A stretch of DNA of 40,408 nucleotides, taken from the NCBI GenBank assembly GCA_028685815.1, contig JAQUDG010000010.1:1-40408 (forward strand). Reading direction: 5' to 3'. The position numbers and the translations under genes were made by a program. Origin of the DNA: Desulfuromonas sp. (GTDB lineage: Bacteria > Desulfobacterota > Desulfuromonadia > Desulfuromonadales > Desulfuromonadaceae). This document shows, piece after piece, positions 15,827 through 23,499 of this stretch. Every line of letters begins with the position of its first letter. Position 1 is the first letter of the stretch. Under the pieces are notes generated by a model, which was given only the letters and a program-made list of their open reading frames with translations, made no database searches and was not told the DNA's origin.

Positions 15827-17398
15827 ATGAAAAGCGTGAAATTTTCCCTGCTGTTTAAATTCATGGGCGTAATTGGGGCCGGGTTTCTGGTGGCATCATT
15901 CATTTTTGTGGTCATAAATGTCCGCTTACAGCGCCAATTGACCTTGGAAAACTCGCTGCATGACGCGGATTATCTCAGCGAGGCCATCACTAGGGCCAAC
16001 TTTTATCTGATGCTGAATGACGATCATGTAATGCTGCACCGGATGATCGATGAACTTGCAACCATGGAGGGGATCAGGCGGATTCGCCTCTTCAATAAAG
16101 ATGGAGTGATAAATTTTTCAACGGATGAAGAGGAGAACGGACAGACCTTGGCACTGAGCGCCGAGGGGTGTAGTGGTTGTCATTTGAGCAAGGGGGCACC
16201 CTTGGTGGAGCTCCCATCCGCTGCGCGTGGCCGGACCTTTAAGGATGACAACGGCGAAATGTTTTTAGGGGTCACAAAGCCAATTTACAACGATCCGTCC
16301 TGTTTTACCGCCGCATGCCACTTCCATCCGCCAGACAAGAAACTGCTGGGGATTCTCGATGTGCAGATATCGCTAAAAAAGCGGATGCACCAGGTGGACA
16401 CCTTCCGTAACTTTTTTATCGTGTTGGTGTGCGTATTGCTGATTCTGCTGTTTATGGAACTGCTGGTGTTGACCAAACGTTTTATTATTGCACCGGTGCG
16501 GCGCATTCTTGAACATCAGCGCAAAATATCAGCAGGGGATCTGAGCGGACATATTGAGATAAAATCGCACGATGAGCTCGGAGAGCTGGCCGCTGGGGCA
16601 AACGAGATGACCGCGAGCCTGCGCCTGTCGCGGCAGGAAGTTCAGGCTTGGGCCAACACCCTCGAAGACAAGGTGCAGGAAAGGACGCGCTATATCCAGG
16701 ATATGCAGGCCAATCTGGCACGCTCGGATCGTCTGGCATCATTGGGGAAGCTGGTTGCCGGAATCGCGCATGAGATCAACAATCCTCTCACTGGAATTCT
16801 GACCTATTCCTTAATGGCGGAAGAGCGCGAGGACATTGCTGAAGACCTGCGCGAAGATCTGCGCACCATAACGCATGAAACCCAGCGCTGCGCCGAGATT
16901 GTCCGAGGATTGCTTGATTTCGGGCGGGAATCGATCCCGACTAAAAAACTTACTGCAATAGAGGCTTTGCTGGAAAGAACTCTTGCCCTGCTGGAGCATC
17001 AATCAATCTTTCAGGATATCCTCATCCATCGCAATTACGCTGCAGATATGCCGCAGATCGAAGTAGACCCCAATCAGTTGGAGCAGGTGTTCATGAATTT
17101 ATTTCTTAATGCCGCGCATGCCATGCCAGGAGGAGGGTCGCTCAGCATAGACACTTGGCAGGATAGCGATAAGATGATGATTGCTATTTCCGACAGCGGC
17201 AATGGTATCTCTGTGGAAAACTTAGCCAGGATATTCGATCCATTCTTTTCAACCAAGGATCAGCAGGGTACCGGCCTTGGTCTTTCGGTCTCATATGGAA
17301 TAATTAAAAATCATGGTGGCACCATAGAGGTAGAAAGTACTGAAGGGGCGGGGACCCGTTTTCTGGTTAGTCTGCTCATGGGAGATTTGCTGGCTTAA
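15827..17398 (+). CDS. Sensor histidine kinase with heme-type periplasmic domain
   Basis: This 523-residue membrane kinase has TM1 at about residues 7-30, a periplasmic domain, TM2 at about 190-215, HAMP (PVRRILEHQRKISAGDLSG), a coiled coil, the H-box IAHEINNPLTG with His315, N-box NLFLNAAHA, G1 DSGNGI, F-box FDPFFSTK and G2 GTGLGLSV. The periplasmic domain contains C115-S-G-C-H119, a c-heme attachment motif, and C159-F-T-A-A-C-H165, a CX4CH motif of the kind known in some cytochromes c3. The sensor may therefore bind one or two c-type hemes and report redox state or a gas ligand; this is inferred. AGAGGT precedes the ATG. It converges on the response regulator gene at 17427. Confidence 0.88.
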   Translation: MKSVKFSLLFKFMGVIGAGFLVASFIFVVINVRLQRQLTLENSLHDADYLSEAITRANFYLMLNDDHVMLHRMIDELATMEGIRRIRLFNKDGVINFSTDEEENGQTLALSAEGCSGCHLSKGAPLVELPSAARGRTFKDDNGEMFLGVTKPIYNDPSCFTAACHFHPPDKKLLGILDVQISLKKRMHQVDTFRNFFIVLVCVLLILLFMELLVLTKRFIIAPVRRILEHQRKISAGDLSGHIEIKSHDELGELAAGANEMTASLRLSRQEVQAWANTLEDKVQERTRYIQDMQANLARSDRLASLGKLVAGIAHEINNPLTGILTYSLMAEEREDIAEDLREDLRTITHETQRCAEIVRGLLDFGRESIPTKKLTAIEALLERTLALLEHQSIFQDILIHRNYAADMPQIEVDPNQLEQVFMNLFLNAAHAMPGGGSLSIDTWQDSDKMMIAISDSGNGISVENLARIFDPFFSTKDQQGTGLGLSVSYGIIKNHGGTIEVESTEGAGTRFLVSLLMGDLLA

Positions 17399-17426
17399 AA
17401 GCGGGGGGAGTGGAGCGAGGTAGCGT

Positions 17427-18839
17427 TTAGGTATTGATTTTGTTATCCCGCGCGGAAATGCCCAGCTTTTTCATCATTGCCTGAAAATTAGGGCGTTGCA
17501 TTCCCACTTCTTCTGCCGATCTGGTGATATTCCAGTCGTTGCGTTTGAGTGCCTCTAAAATGAAAATACGCTCAGCCGGGAGTACAGCTTCTTCACGCAG
17601 GCGACGCTTGATCTCCTTAAGCTCTTCGGCGGTCTGTGGGGCGTATTGGCCAAGCTTTATGTTTTCAGAAAGCTCATCATCGACCACACCCAGATCTGCT
17701 GGCATAATCATATCGGTGTCAGATAGCACCACAGCGCGTTCAAGCATGTGCTCTAACTCGCGTACATTCCCGGGGAAATCGTGCTGTTCGAGTAAAGCCA
17801 TAGCTGCTGGGCTCACTCCTATCAGCTCTTTGCCAATTTCACGGGCAAATTTACGCAGAAAATAGCCTACCAGCAGAGGGAGATCCCCCTTGCGTTCACG
17901 CAAGGGAGGGAGATCGATGGGGATGATGTTGAGGCGAAAATACAGGTCTTCCCTGAATTCACCTTTATCGACGAGCTCGCGTAGGTTCTTGTTGGATGCC
18001 GAGATGAGGCGGATATCTATCGGAACTGGTTTAGTCCCCCCGATAGGAGTGACTTCACGTTCCTGAATAACGCGCAGCAATTTTGCTTGAGTCGTAAGAC
18101 TGATATTGGAGATTTCATCTAGGAATAGAGTCCCAGCATCTGCAATCTTAAATAATCCCACTTTAGTGCGCATTGCGCCGGTAAATGAACCCTTTTCGTG
18201 GCCAAAAAGCTCACTTTCAAGCAGACTCTCAGCAAGAGCGGTGCAGTCTACGGCGACAAATGGCTTGTCTCTGCGCGGGCTATGCTCATGGATGGCGCGT
18301 GCAACCAGCTCTTTACCAGTGCCACTTTCACCACTTATCATGACGGTACTGTCGGTAGGCGCAACCTGACTTATGCGGTTATACACCCGCTGCATGGCGA
18401 CACTGTTGCCGATGAAGCGTTCAAAGCCCGTGAGCTTTCCCTCCTCTGCCTCTTCTGCAGGCTCGGAGATTTTAGAGTGATCCAGCGCTCTTTGGGCTAG
18501 TTCCTTAACCTGTTTGGGGGTAAACGGTTTGGATAGGTAGTCGAATGCGCCCTGTTTTATGGCGTCTACCGCTGTTTCTACGGTGGCGTAACCGGTGATG
18601 ATAATTATGGGCACCTTGGGCTGGAGAATTTTTATCGCTTTCAGTACCTCGATGCCGTTCATCCCTGGCATTTTAAGGTCGGTTATTACTAGGTTGAAGG
18701 TTTGCTCCTGAACCTTTTCCAGCGCAGCGTGTCCGCTGTTTACGCAAATAGCTTCGTGGCCATCGCTTTCAAGGATGCGGCGCAAAGCCTCTCGGATTAC
18801 GGCTTCATCATCAACGACCAAGATGCGTGATTGTGGCAT
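17427..18839 (-). CDS. NtrC-family sigma-54-dependent response regulator
   Basis: This 470-residue regulator has a receiver domain ([10 protein letters not shown], phospho-acceptor Asp in [11 protein letters not shown], then KPF). Next is a AAA+ domain with Walker A GESGTGKE, the sigma-54 contact loop [13 protein letters not shown] (GSFTGA in place of GAFTGA), Walker B LFLDEIS and the [10 protein letters not shown] sensor region. A Fis-type helix-turn-helix ends it ([25 protein letters not shown]). It should activate sigma-54 promoters when phosphorylated. It converges with the heme-type kinase, 28 bases apart, and is its likely partner. I looked for clear -24/-12 elements upstream of the cytochrome genes and found none that were convincing. 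Confidence 0.93.
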   Translation of the reverse strand: MPQSRILVVDDEAVIREALRRILESDGHEAICVNSGHAALEKVQEQTFNLVITDLKMPGMNGIEVLKAIKILQPKVPIIIITGYATVETAVDAIKQGAFDYLSKPFTPKQVKELAQRALDHSKISEPAEEAEEGKLTGFERFIGNSVAMQRVYNRISQVAPTDSTVMISGESGTGKELVARAIHEHSPRRDKPFVAVDCTALAESLLESELFGHEKGSFTGAMRTKVGLFKIADAGTLFLDEISNISLTTQAKLLRVIQEREVTPIGGTKPVPIDIRLISASNKNLRELVDKGEFREDLYFRLNIIPIDLPPLRERKGDLPLLVGYFLRKFAREIGKELIGVSPAAMALLEQHDFPGNVRELEHMLERAVVLSDTDMIMPADLGVVDDELSENIKLGQYAPQTAEELKEIKRRLREEAVLPAERIFILEALKRNDWNITRSAEEVGMQRPNFQAMMKKLGISARDNKINT

Positions 18840-19369
18840 TTAGCAGTCCTCGTATTATATGCAGGGTTTTTTATGTTTTCTCAGAAAATTATTGACTATC
18901 GCAGTGGGCATTGCTCAGGGCTTTTTCATGCGGTCCAAGGTGCGAATTTAATGTATGTGAAATTTATACACTCTTAAACTGTGACTGTACAGTGTAATAT
19001 GGGTCCGCTGTGGTTCAGCGGTGGAGTTCAAGGCGCTGAAATCTGGTTGCATGAGCTTGAGTTGAAGGGTTAATTCGCATCCTTTTGCGTCGAAATCATG
19101 GTGCGGTGGAGGCTGTTTCTAGGCACCGACACCTGTAATGCCCAGCCTACTTTCGCTTAAGGGGAGGTTTAACCGCATTGACCTAGCTATAAGGTTGACA
19201 AGATTGCCTTCTTCTTAACAGTATGCATAGTTTTGTACAAAGAGTTTTAAGTGCGGTATAGGTAAACATGGTCATGGAATATTGGGGGAGTCGGCAGAAC
19301 GAGATCGTCGGCTGCATTTAATGGATGCATAGAATTATATGGTATGAAGGAAGGAGCTGCGGTACGAAG
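18840..19369. other. 530-bp divergent intergenic region upstream of the heptaheme cytochrome
   Basis: It should contain promoters for the response regulator (-) and for the cytochrome/b/sensor operon (+). Visible elements are a hairpin CCGCTG/CAGCGG near 19014-19030, the palindrome CTGTACAG near 18984-18991 followed by TAATAT, and TTGACA at 19195-19200 without a good -10. A weak GG-N10-GC match near 19100 is poor as a sigma-54 site. No gene is seen. Confidence 0.5.
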
Positions 19370-20404
19370 ATGAAACGGATTATGTTATGTAGTGCAGTTG
19401 TGATGCTTCTTACGGCGTGGAGCGTAACCGGCCTGTGGGCTATGGAAACTGCTGACTGCCTGGGATGTCACAACTATGCGGATGAAGTGGGCGACATGAA
19501 CCATGTCGATGAGGTAAAATTTATGGCGACGGCGCATGCTGACATGGGGTGTGATGCGTGTCATGCGGTAACGGAAGAGCATCCGTTTGACGCCGAGACG
19601 GTGGACGCTAGCTCTTCGTGTGACGATTGCCATGCTTCCATTCACAAGACCTATGACACAAGTATTCATGCAGACAAAGCTAGCTGTGTAGACTGTCATA
19701 ACCCGCATGAAGCGTATGCTCCGGTCAATCTGTCTGGAAGGCAGATGAATGATGCATGCGACATGTGCCATGATATGAATGATATGGAAGCGGTACACTC
19801 ACGCTGGTTGCCTGAAACCGGAGTTCATCTCGATGCGGTTCCCTGTATAACCTGCCACAGCTCATCAGATGCTTTTTCCATTACCCTTTACCTGCGCCAT
19901 CGTGATCGTCCGTACACAGATTACGAACTGGCTAGCTATTCTGCCCTGCAGCAGCAGACAGGTTCAGAGGACATCGCCTCTATTATTGATCTGGATGGAG
20001 ATGGTATTATTTCCATCAATGAACTCAATGCGTTTTACGCCAACAATGCACAGCACGGCATGCGTTTGTGGGCCATGATGACTCCTGAGGATGTGGCGCA
20101 CGACTTCACTACCTTTGACAATCGCTGGGATTGTACTTACTGTCACGCCGCTGGCCCCGAAAATATGCAGGAATCCTACCTGGCACTGCCACAGGCAGAT
20201 GGCACTTACAGGCGGTTGCCGTTGGCACAAGGTGCCACCCTCGATGCTCTGTTTGGCACGCCGGACTTCTATATGGTGGGAGCCACCAGGAGCAGCGCCC
20301 TGAATATAGTTGGGTTTTTGATTATACTGGGCGGGTTTGCAATGCCGGTAGGGCACGGAACGTTGCGTTTCCTGACCCGTAAAAATCGCAGAAAGGATCA
20401 CTAA
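19370..20404 (+). CDS. Heptaheme cytochrome c with an EF-hand loop and C-terminal membrane anchor
   Basis: From the ATG at 19370 the protein is 344 residues. It has a signal peptide (MLCSAVVMLLTAWSVTGLWA) and seven CXXCH motifs: CLGCH, CDACH, CDDCH, CVDCH, CDMCH, CITCH and CTYCH. Between hemes 6 and 7 lies a canonical 12-residue EF-hand loop, DLDGDGIISINE, with calcium ligands at positions 1, 3, 5, 9 and 12. A TM segment near the end (LNIVGFLIILGGFAMPVG) and a basic tail anchor it in the inner membrane. The next gene starts four bases later and encodes a cytochrome b, so the two probably form one quinol-linked complex. An upstream ATG (19325) is less likely because it precedes the signal peptide. 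Confidence 0.85.
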   Translation: MKRIMLCSAVVMLLTAWSVTGLWAMETADCLGCHNYADEVGDMNHVDEVKFMATAHADMGCDACHAVTEEHPFDAETVDASSSCDDCHASIHKTYDTSIHADKASCVDCHNPHEAYAPVNLSGRQMNDACDMCHDMNDMEAVHSRWLPETGVHLDAVPCITCHSSSDAFSITLYLRHRDRPYTDYELASYSALQQQTGSEDIASIIDLDGDGIISINELNAFYANNAQHGMRLWAMMTPEDVAHDFTTFDNRWDCTYCHAAGPENMQESYLALPQADGTYRRLPLAQGATLDALFGTPDFYMVGATRSSALNIVGFLIILGGFAMPVGHGTLRFLTRKNRRKDH

Positions 20405-20408
20405 TATT

Positions 20409-21047
20409 ATGGCCACGCAAGAACGGATATATTTAACCCCGACGCCAGTTCGAATCTGGCACTGGTTGAATGCGCTGGGTTTTGTCACTCTGATCACCTC
20501 AGGGGCGCAGATCCGCTTCCCTGACTATATCAATATCTTTGGTACCTACCGAGCGGCGGTAAGTTTGCACCACACTGCAGGTATTGTGGTTACAGTCTCT
20601 TTTGTACTTTGGCTGTTTTACTACGGTGTAATTGCCAGAATGCTTTTTAAACTCTACCTGCCTACCGGTGAAGATCTGAAGAGTGGCGCAGTAAAACAAG
20701 CACTGTACTACTTCTTCTACTATTTTACCGGGACGCGGGAGAATCCGCACCAGGAGTCACCGACCAATAAATTTAACCCTATGCAGAAAGGTGCTTACGT
20801 GGTTATCATGATGCTGATAGTGCCTGTGGTGATCGTAACCGGTATTATCCTGCTGAACATGGGGTCACTGCATAATGTGCTGGTAGCGGTAGGCGGTGTG
20901 CGTGTGGTGGCGGGGGTACATTTCCTTTTGGCGTGCGCTTTGACGGCTTTTATTCCTACCCACTTCTACCTTGCGACCTTAGGACATACACCATTCGCCC
21001 ACTTTAAGCCCATGTGGACTGGCTGGGAAGAGCACGGCGACCACTGA
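20409..21047 (+). CDS. Cytochrome b subunit (b561 / FdnI-like), partner of the heptaheme cytochrome
   Basis: This 212-residue protein has about four TM segments: WHWLNALGFVTLITSGAQI, AGIVVTVSFVLWLFYYGVI, VVIMMLIVPVVIVTGIILLNMG and AGVHFLLACALTAFIPTHFYLA. His residues in RIWHWLN, SLHHTAG, VHFLL and PTHFYL are candidate b-heme ligands, as in hydrogenase, formate dehydrogenase and thiosulfate reductase membrane subunits. It would carry electrons between quinone and the heptaheme protein. AAAGGA precedes the ATG. A strong terminator follows, separating it from the sensor gene downstream. Confidence 0.87.
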   Translation: MATQERIYLTPTPVRIWHWLNALGFVTLITSGAQIRFPDYINIFGTYRAAVSLHHTAGIVVTVSFVLWLFYYGVIARMLFKLYLPTGEDLKSGAVKQALYYFFYYFTGTRENPHQESPTNKFNPMQKGAYVVIMMLIVPVVIVTGIILLNMGSLHNVLVAVGGVRVVAGVHFLLACALTAFIPTHFYLATLGHTPFAHFKPMWTGWEEHGDH

Positions 21048-21074
21048 TCTACTGGTCTGGTTTCAGGTAACTTC

Positions 21075-21107
21075 AGGCAGCGGGGCAGATTGTTCCGCTG
21101 CCTTTTT
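21075..21107 (+). terminator. Rho-independent terminator after the cytochrome b gene
   Basis: GGCAGCGG and CCGCTGCC form a perfect 8-bp stem, followed by TTTTT. Confidence 0.88.
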
Positions 21108-21121
21108 ACAAGGGGTGCCCT

Positions 21122-21922
21122 ATGTCACAACCGTTGGCAAAAAAAACTCTCATACCTGTCGCCATTCTGATGACAGCGTTCATCACGCTGTGTTTTGTTT
21201 TGCTCTATGGCTATCTGCGTAGTCTGGTATATGAAGCAGCGGAAGAGCGCGCCGCATATATGTCGCAGACCTTAGTTCGCTCCACCTCTTATGATATGCT
21301 CAAGGGTGACCATATGGCCCTGCGCCATCTTGTGAGTAACATAGGTGAAAGTCACGATGTCGAACATGTGCGAATCTTTGACAAGCAGGGAACAGTAAAG
21401 TTTTCCTGCCTCAGTGAAGAGGTGGGGATTACCTTGGATTTGCAGGCCGAAAGCTGCAACATCTGTCACAACGCCGCAGTGGTTTTGGATAGCTCTAAGC
21501 GTGAGCGTATTCGTTACTTCAGAAATTCTAGCGGCCAAGAAGTGTTGGGCATGACCATACCCATAACGAATCAGCCTAGTTGCGTCACGGCGCAATGCCA
21601 TCCAGGAACTGAAAATGTCGCCCTGTTGGGTACTGTTGACGTAGGGATCTCCCTTGATGGGCTGCACCAATCTTTAGGCCAGATTATAAAGGGGCTGCTC
21701 GGAGTGTGGCTGCTTGTTGTGGTGCTGGCAATAGGGTTGCTCTCCGTCGTAATACAACGTAATGTTCTTCTCCCAGTGACTAGGCTCATTGAGTATGCCA
21801 AGCAGGTTGACAATGGGATGATGGAAAACGAATACGGATCTGAAGACTGTCTGGAGTTTCGCTATCTTTCAAGCCTTATTAAAAGGCTGGGGATCCATTT
21901 GCGCGATGCCAAAAGAAAATAA
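21122..21922 (+). CDS. Kinase-less membrane sensor with heme-type periplasmic domain and HAMP
   Basis: This 266-residue protein copies the front end of the histidine kinase at 15827. It has TM1 (LIPVAILMTAFITLCFVLLYGYL), a periplasmic domain, TM2 (GLLGVWLLVVVLAIGLLSVVI) and a HAMP-like segment (LLPVTRLIEYAKQVDNG). It then ends without kinase, GGDEF or MCP domain. The periplasmic part has C112-N-I-C-H116 and C154-V-T-A-Q-C-H160, the same CXXCH + CX4CH pair at nearly the same spacing. MLKGDHMALRHLV matches MLNDDHVMLHRMI of the kinase. It may sense the same signal and signal through a partner, or be a remnant that lost its output. It sits between the heptaheme/b pair and a membrane protein. Confidence 0.8.
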   Translation: MSQPLAKKTLIPVAILMTAFITLCFVLLYGYLRSLVYEAAEERAAYMSQTLVRSTSYDMLKGDHMALRHLVSNIGESHDVEHVRIFDKQGTVKFSCLSEEVGITLDLQAESCNICHNAAVVLDSSKRERIRYFRNSSGQEVLGMTIPITNQPSCVTAQCHPGTENVALLGTVDVGISLDGLHQSLGQIIKGLLGVWLLVVVLAIGLLSVVIQRNVLLPVTRLIEYAKQVDNGMMENEYGSEDCLEFRYLSSLIKRLGIHLRDAKRK

Positions 21923-21960
21923 CACGCCGCAGCAACTAGAGGCGGACAGGGATTTTGCGG

Positions 21961-22485
21961 ATGTCGAGTTCTGCCCCATTAAACGACAATGCTGAATTGC
22001 GCCAACCAGAACAGCGCTTGGAACGAATTCAGGCGCACATAGAAGAATTGCGCCGCTTGTCCCATGCAGGTTTGCTTGGACTGGCGGTGTTTGGCGCAAT
22101 CAGTTTGATGGCAGTTTACTTTCAGGACAGCAACATTATGTTGTATCTGTCGCCGCAGACTCGCGACCTGCTGGGTAAGCCACCTTCTGCCGTGATGATA
22201 AATATTGCCCTAGCTGTATATAGCTTTTCGGCCCTGATTTTAGGGATAGGTAGACTTACGGATCAGGAAGAGCGCTATCGGGGCTGGAGTCATATAGGCT
22301 ATCTTAGCGTGTTTTATATTTTCTATGCTTTTGACCATGCTCTGCGGGTCAATGTTGTGGCGGTAATAATCTCCGGTTGCACTATCCTAGGGCTTGAGTA
22401 CTACAGCACCTGGACCAGTGCCAGAAGTGCTATCGCCCGAGAGAATCACATAATGCAACACCTGCGCCGTCAAGTGGATAAATAA
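21961..22485 (+). CDS. Membrane protein with N-terminal coiled coil, unknown function
   Basis: This protein of about 174 residues starts with a charged helix (LRQPEQRLERIQAHIEELRRLSHAG). About four TM segments follow (LLGLAVFGAISLMAVYF; INIALAVYSFSALILGIG; IGYLSVFYIFYAFDHALRV; VVAVIISGCTILGLEYY). No family is recognised. The start is either ATG 21961 or TTG 21955. It begins 38 bases after the kinase-less sensor and is probably co-transcribed with it, so it is a candidate partner for that sensor. Confidence 0.6.
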   Translation: MSSSAPLNDNAELRQPEQRLERIQAHIEELRRLSHAGLLGLAVFGAISLMAVYFQDSNIMLYLSPQTRDLLGKPPSAVMINIALAVYSFSALILGIGRLTDQEERYRGWSHIGYLSVFYIFYAFDHALRVNVVAVIISGCTILGLEYYSTWTSARSAIARENHIMQHLRRQVDK

Positions 22486-22497
22486 TCTACAGGCACA

Positions 22498-22791
22498 TCA
22501 AAGATTCAGATTGCAGTGGCGGCAGCGGCGTCCCCAAGAAGTACTTGCTCCGCGCATATGAAACAACTGGTTGCAACGCGGACAGCGACTGAAACTGACC
22601 AGTACCCCACCAATCCCAGCACCGATAAGCCACAATATTGCTACAATGGTAGCCGTCGGCGGCCCGTTGCCTGCGGTAAAGGCCAGTACAATCGCAGGGA
22701 TGTAGGAAGCAAAAACAATCCATAGAAATAGGCGTTTTTTTCGAATAACCGCTAGTTGCTGCGAATGTTCGGGTTCATGTTGGTTTTCCAT
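22498..22791 (-). CDS. Small membrane protein with C-terminal zinc ribbon (copy 1)
   Basis: This 97-residue protein has a basic patch (RKKRLFLW), two TM segments (IVFASYIPAIVLAFTAG; TIVAILWLIGAGIGGVLVSF) and a C-terminal four-cysteine ribbon CPRC...CRHC with FHM between. A relative lies at 26451-26777 with the same order of elements. GGAG precedes the ATG by about 7 bases. It is convergent with the membrane-protein gene ending at 22485. Function is unknown. Confidence 0.7.
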   Translation of the reverse strand: MENQHEPEHSQQLAVIRKKRLFLWIVFASYIPAIVLAFTAGNGPPTATIVAILWLIGAGIGGVLVSFSRCPRCNQLFHMRGASTSWGRRCRHCNLNL

Positions 22792-22822
22792 GTCAGGTCT
22801 CCTGTGTCAGGGGAGATTTATG

Positions 22823-22878
22823 TATGCGTGTTCCTCGCATACGTAGTTGCTTGAAGTGACGCCCAGAGCGTCATTTTT
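22823..22878. terminator. Two hairpins in the leader of the zinc-ribbon gene
   Basis: GTATGCG/CGCATAC (about 22822-22842, 7 bp) and TGACGC/GCGTCA (22857-22862/22868-22873) followed by TTTTT on the plus strand. The second looks like a plus-strand terminator, though no plus-strand gene directly precedes it. On the minus strand both lie in the 5' leader of the zinc-ribbon gene. Confidence 0.45.
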
Positions 22879-22994
22879 GTGTTTAATCAATTTAACACGA
22901 GTCTAGCTTGGAGTAGAAGAATTATACTTGGGCAAATGGATTTGACCAGTATGATTTGAGTTTTGGTCTTTTGAGGGTAGTTTAAGGAGTGTTT

Positions 22995-23216
22995 ATGTCC
23001 CGTGTATGTGCAATGGCAATAATCATGGTGCTGCTGAATTCATCCGCAGGGCTTGCCGCATTTAATCTAAAGGCAGATGGAGCAGGGGTTTTGGCGTGGA
23101 CGTTCGTAGGCTTTATTGCCCTGTTTGTCATTTCCCATCTTATCCCTGCCTTAATCCAGTGCATCGATATGTTCCGCTGTGTATTTCACCAGCGCGCCCA
23201 GAGCAAAAATCGCTAG
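22995..23216 (+). CDS. Small single-TM protein with N-terminal signal or anchor
   Basis: This 73-residue protein has a hydrophobic N-terminus (VCAMAIIMVLLNSSAGLAA) that looks like a signal peptide, then one TM segment (VLAWTFVGFIALFVISHLIPALI) and a short basic tail. AAGGAG is 5 bases before the ATG and a strong terminator follows, which support expression. No family is recognised. Confidence 0.6.
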   Translation: MSRVCAMAIIMVLLNSSAGLAAFNLKADGAGVLAWTFVGFIALFVISHLIPALIQCIDMFRCVFHQRAQSKNR

Positions 23217-23252
23217 AATTTAGGTTAGCAATATTATGCTACACGCTACAGC

Positions 23253-23279
23253 TAAAGCCGGATTATTCCGGCTTTTTTG
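23253..23279 (+). terminator. Rho-independent terminator
   Basis: AAGCCGGA and TCCGGCTT form the stem around TTAT, followed by TTTT. Confidence 0.9.
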
Positions 23280-23367
23280 TGTAATCACGCCACCTTTCTC
23301 TCTTTATCCACAATGTCAATCACAGCTTTTTTTAACAACATATGGTATCTTGCTGCACCTGTAGTAT

Positions 23368-23377
23368 CAACATGTTG
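23368..23377. promoter_or_regulatory. Palindrome CAACATGTTG upstream of nrdD
   Basis: A perfect 10-bp palindrome about 125 bases before nrdD, followed by TGTTG. It could be an operator. It does not match the NrdR box or a consensus FNR box closely enough to name. Confidence 0.25.
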
Positions 23378-23499
23378 TGTTGTAGTGCTTTACTTATAGA
23401 CGCTCCTTTGCTACATTCCATCCGTCCGCAGGCAGGGTAACGTTTGCAGGAAATCTTACAAGAGTACATCAGTAGAGTGGAAGGTAGGGGAGGTAGATC

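Noticed and set aside
19005-19080. tRNA-like sequence near TGGTTCAGCGGTGG
   Set aside because: No acceptor stem, anticodon arm or T-arm can be assembled around it.
18840-19369. Sigma-54 promoter for the heptaheme operon
   Set aside because: The only GG-N10-GC match (near 19100) deviates too much from TGGCAC-N5-TTGC.
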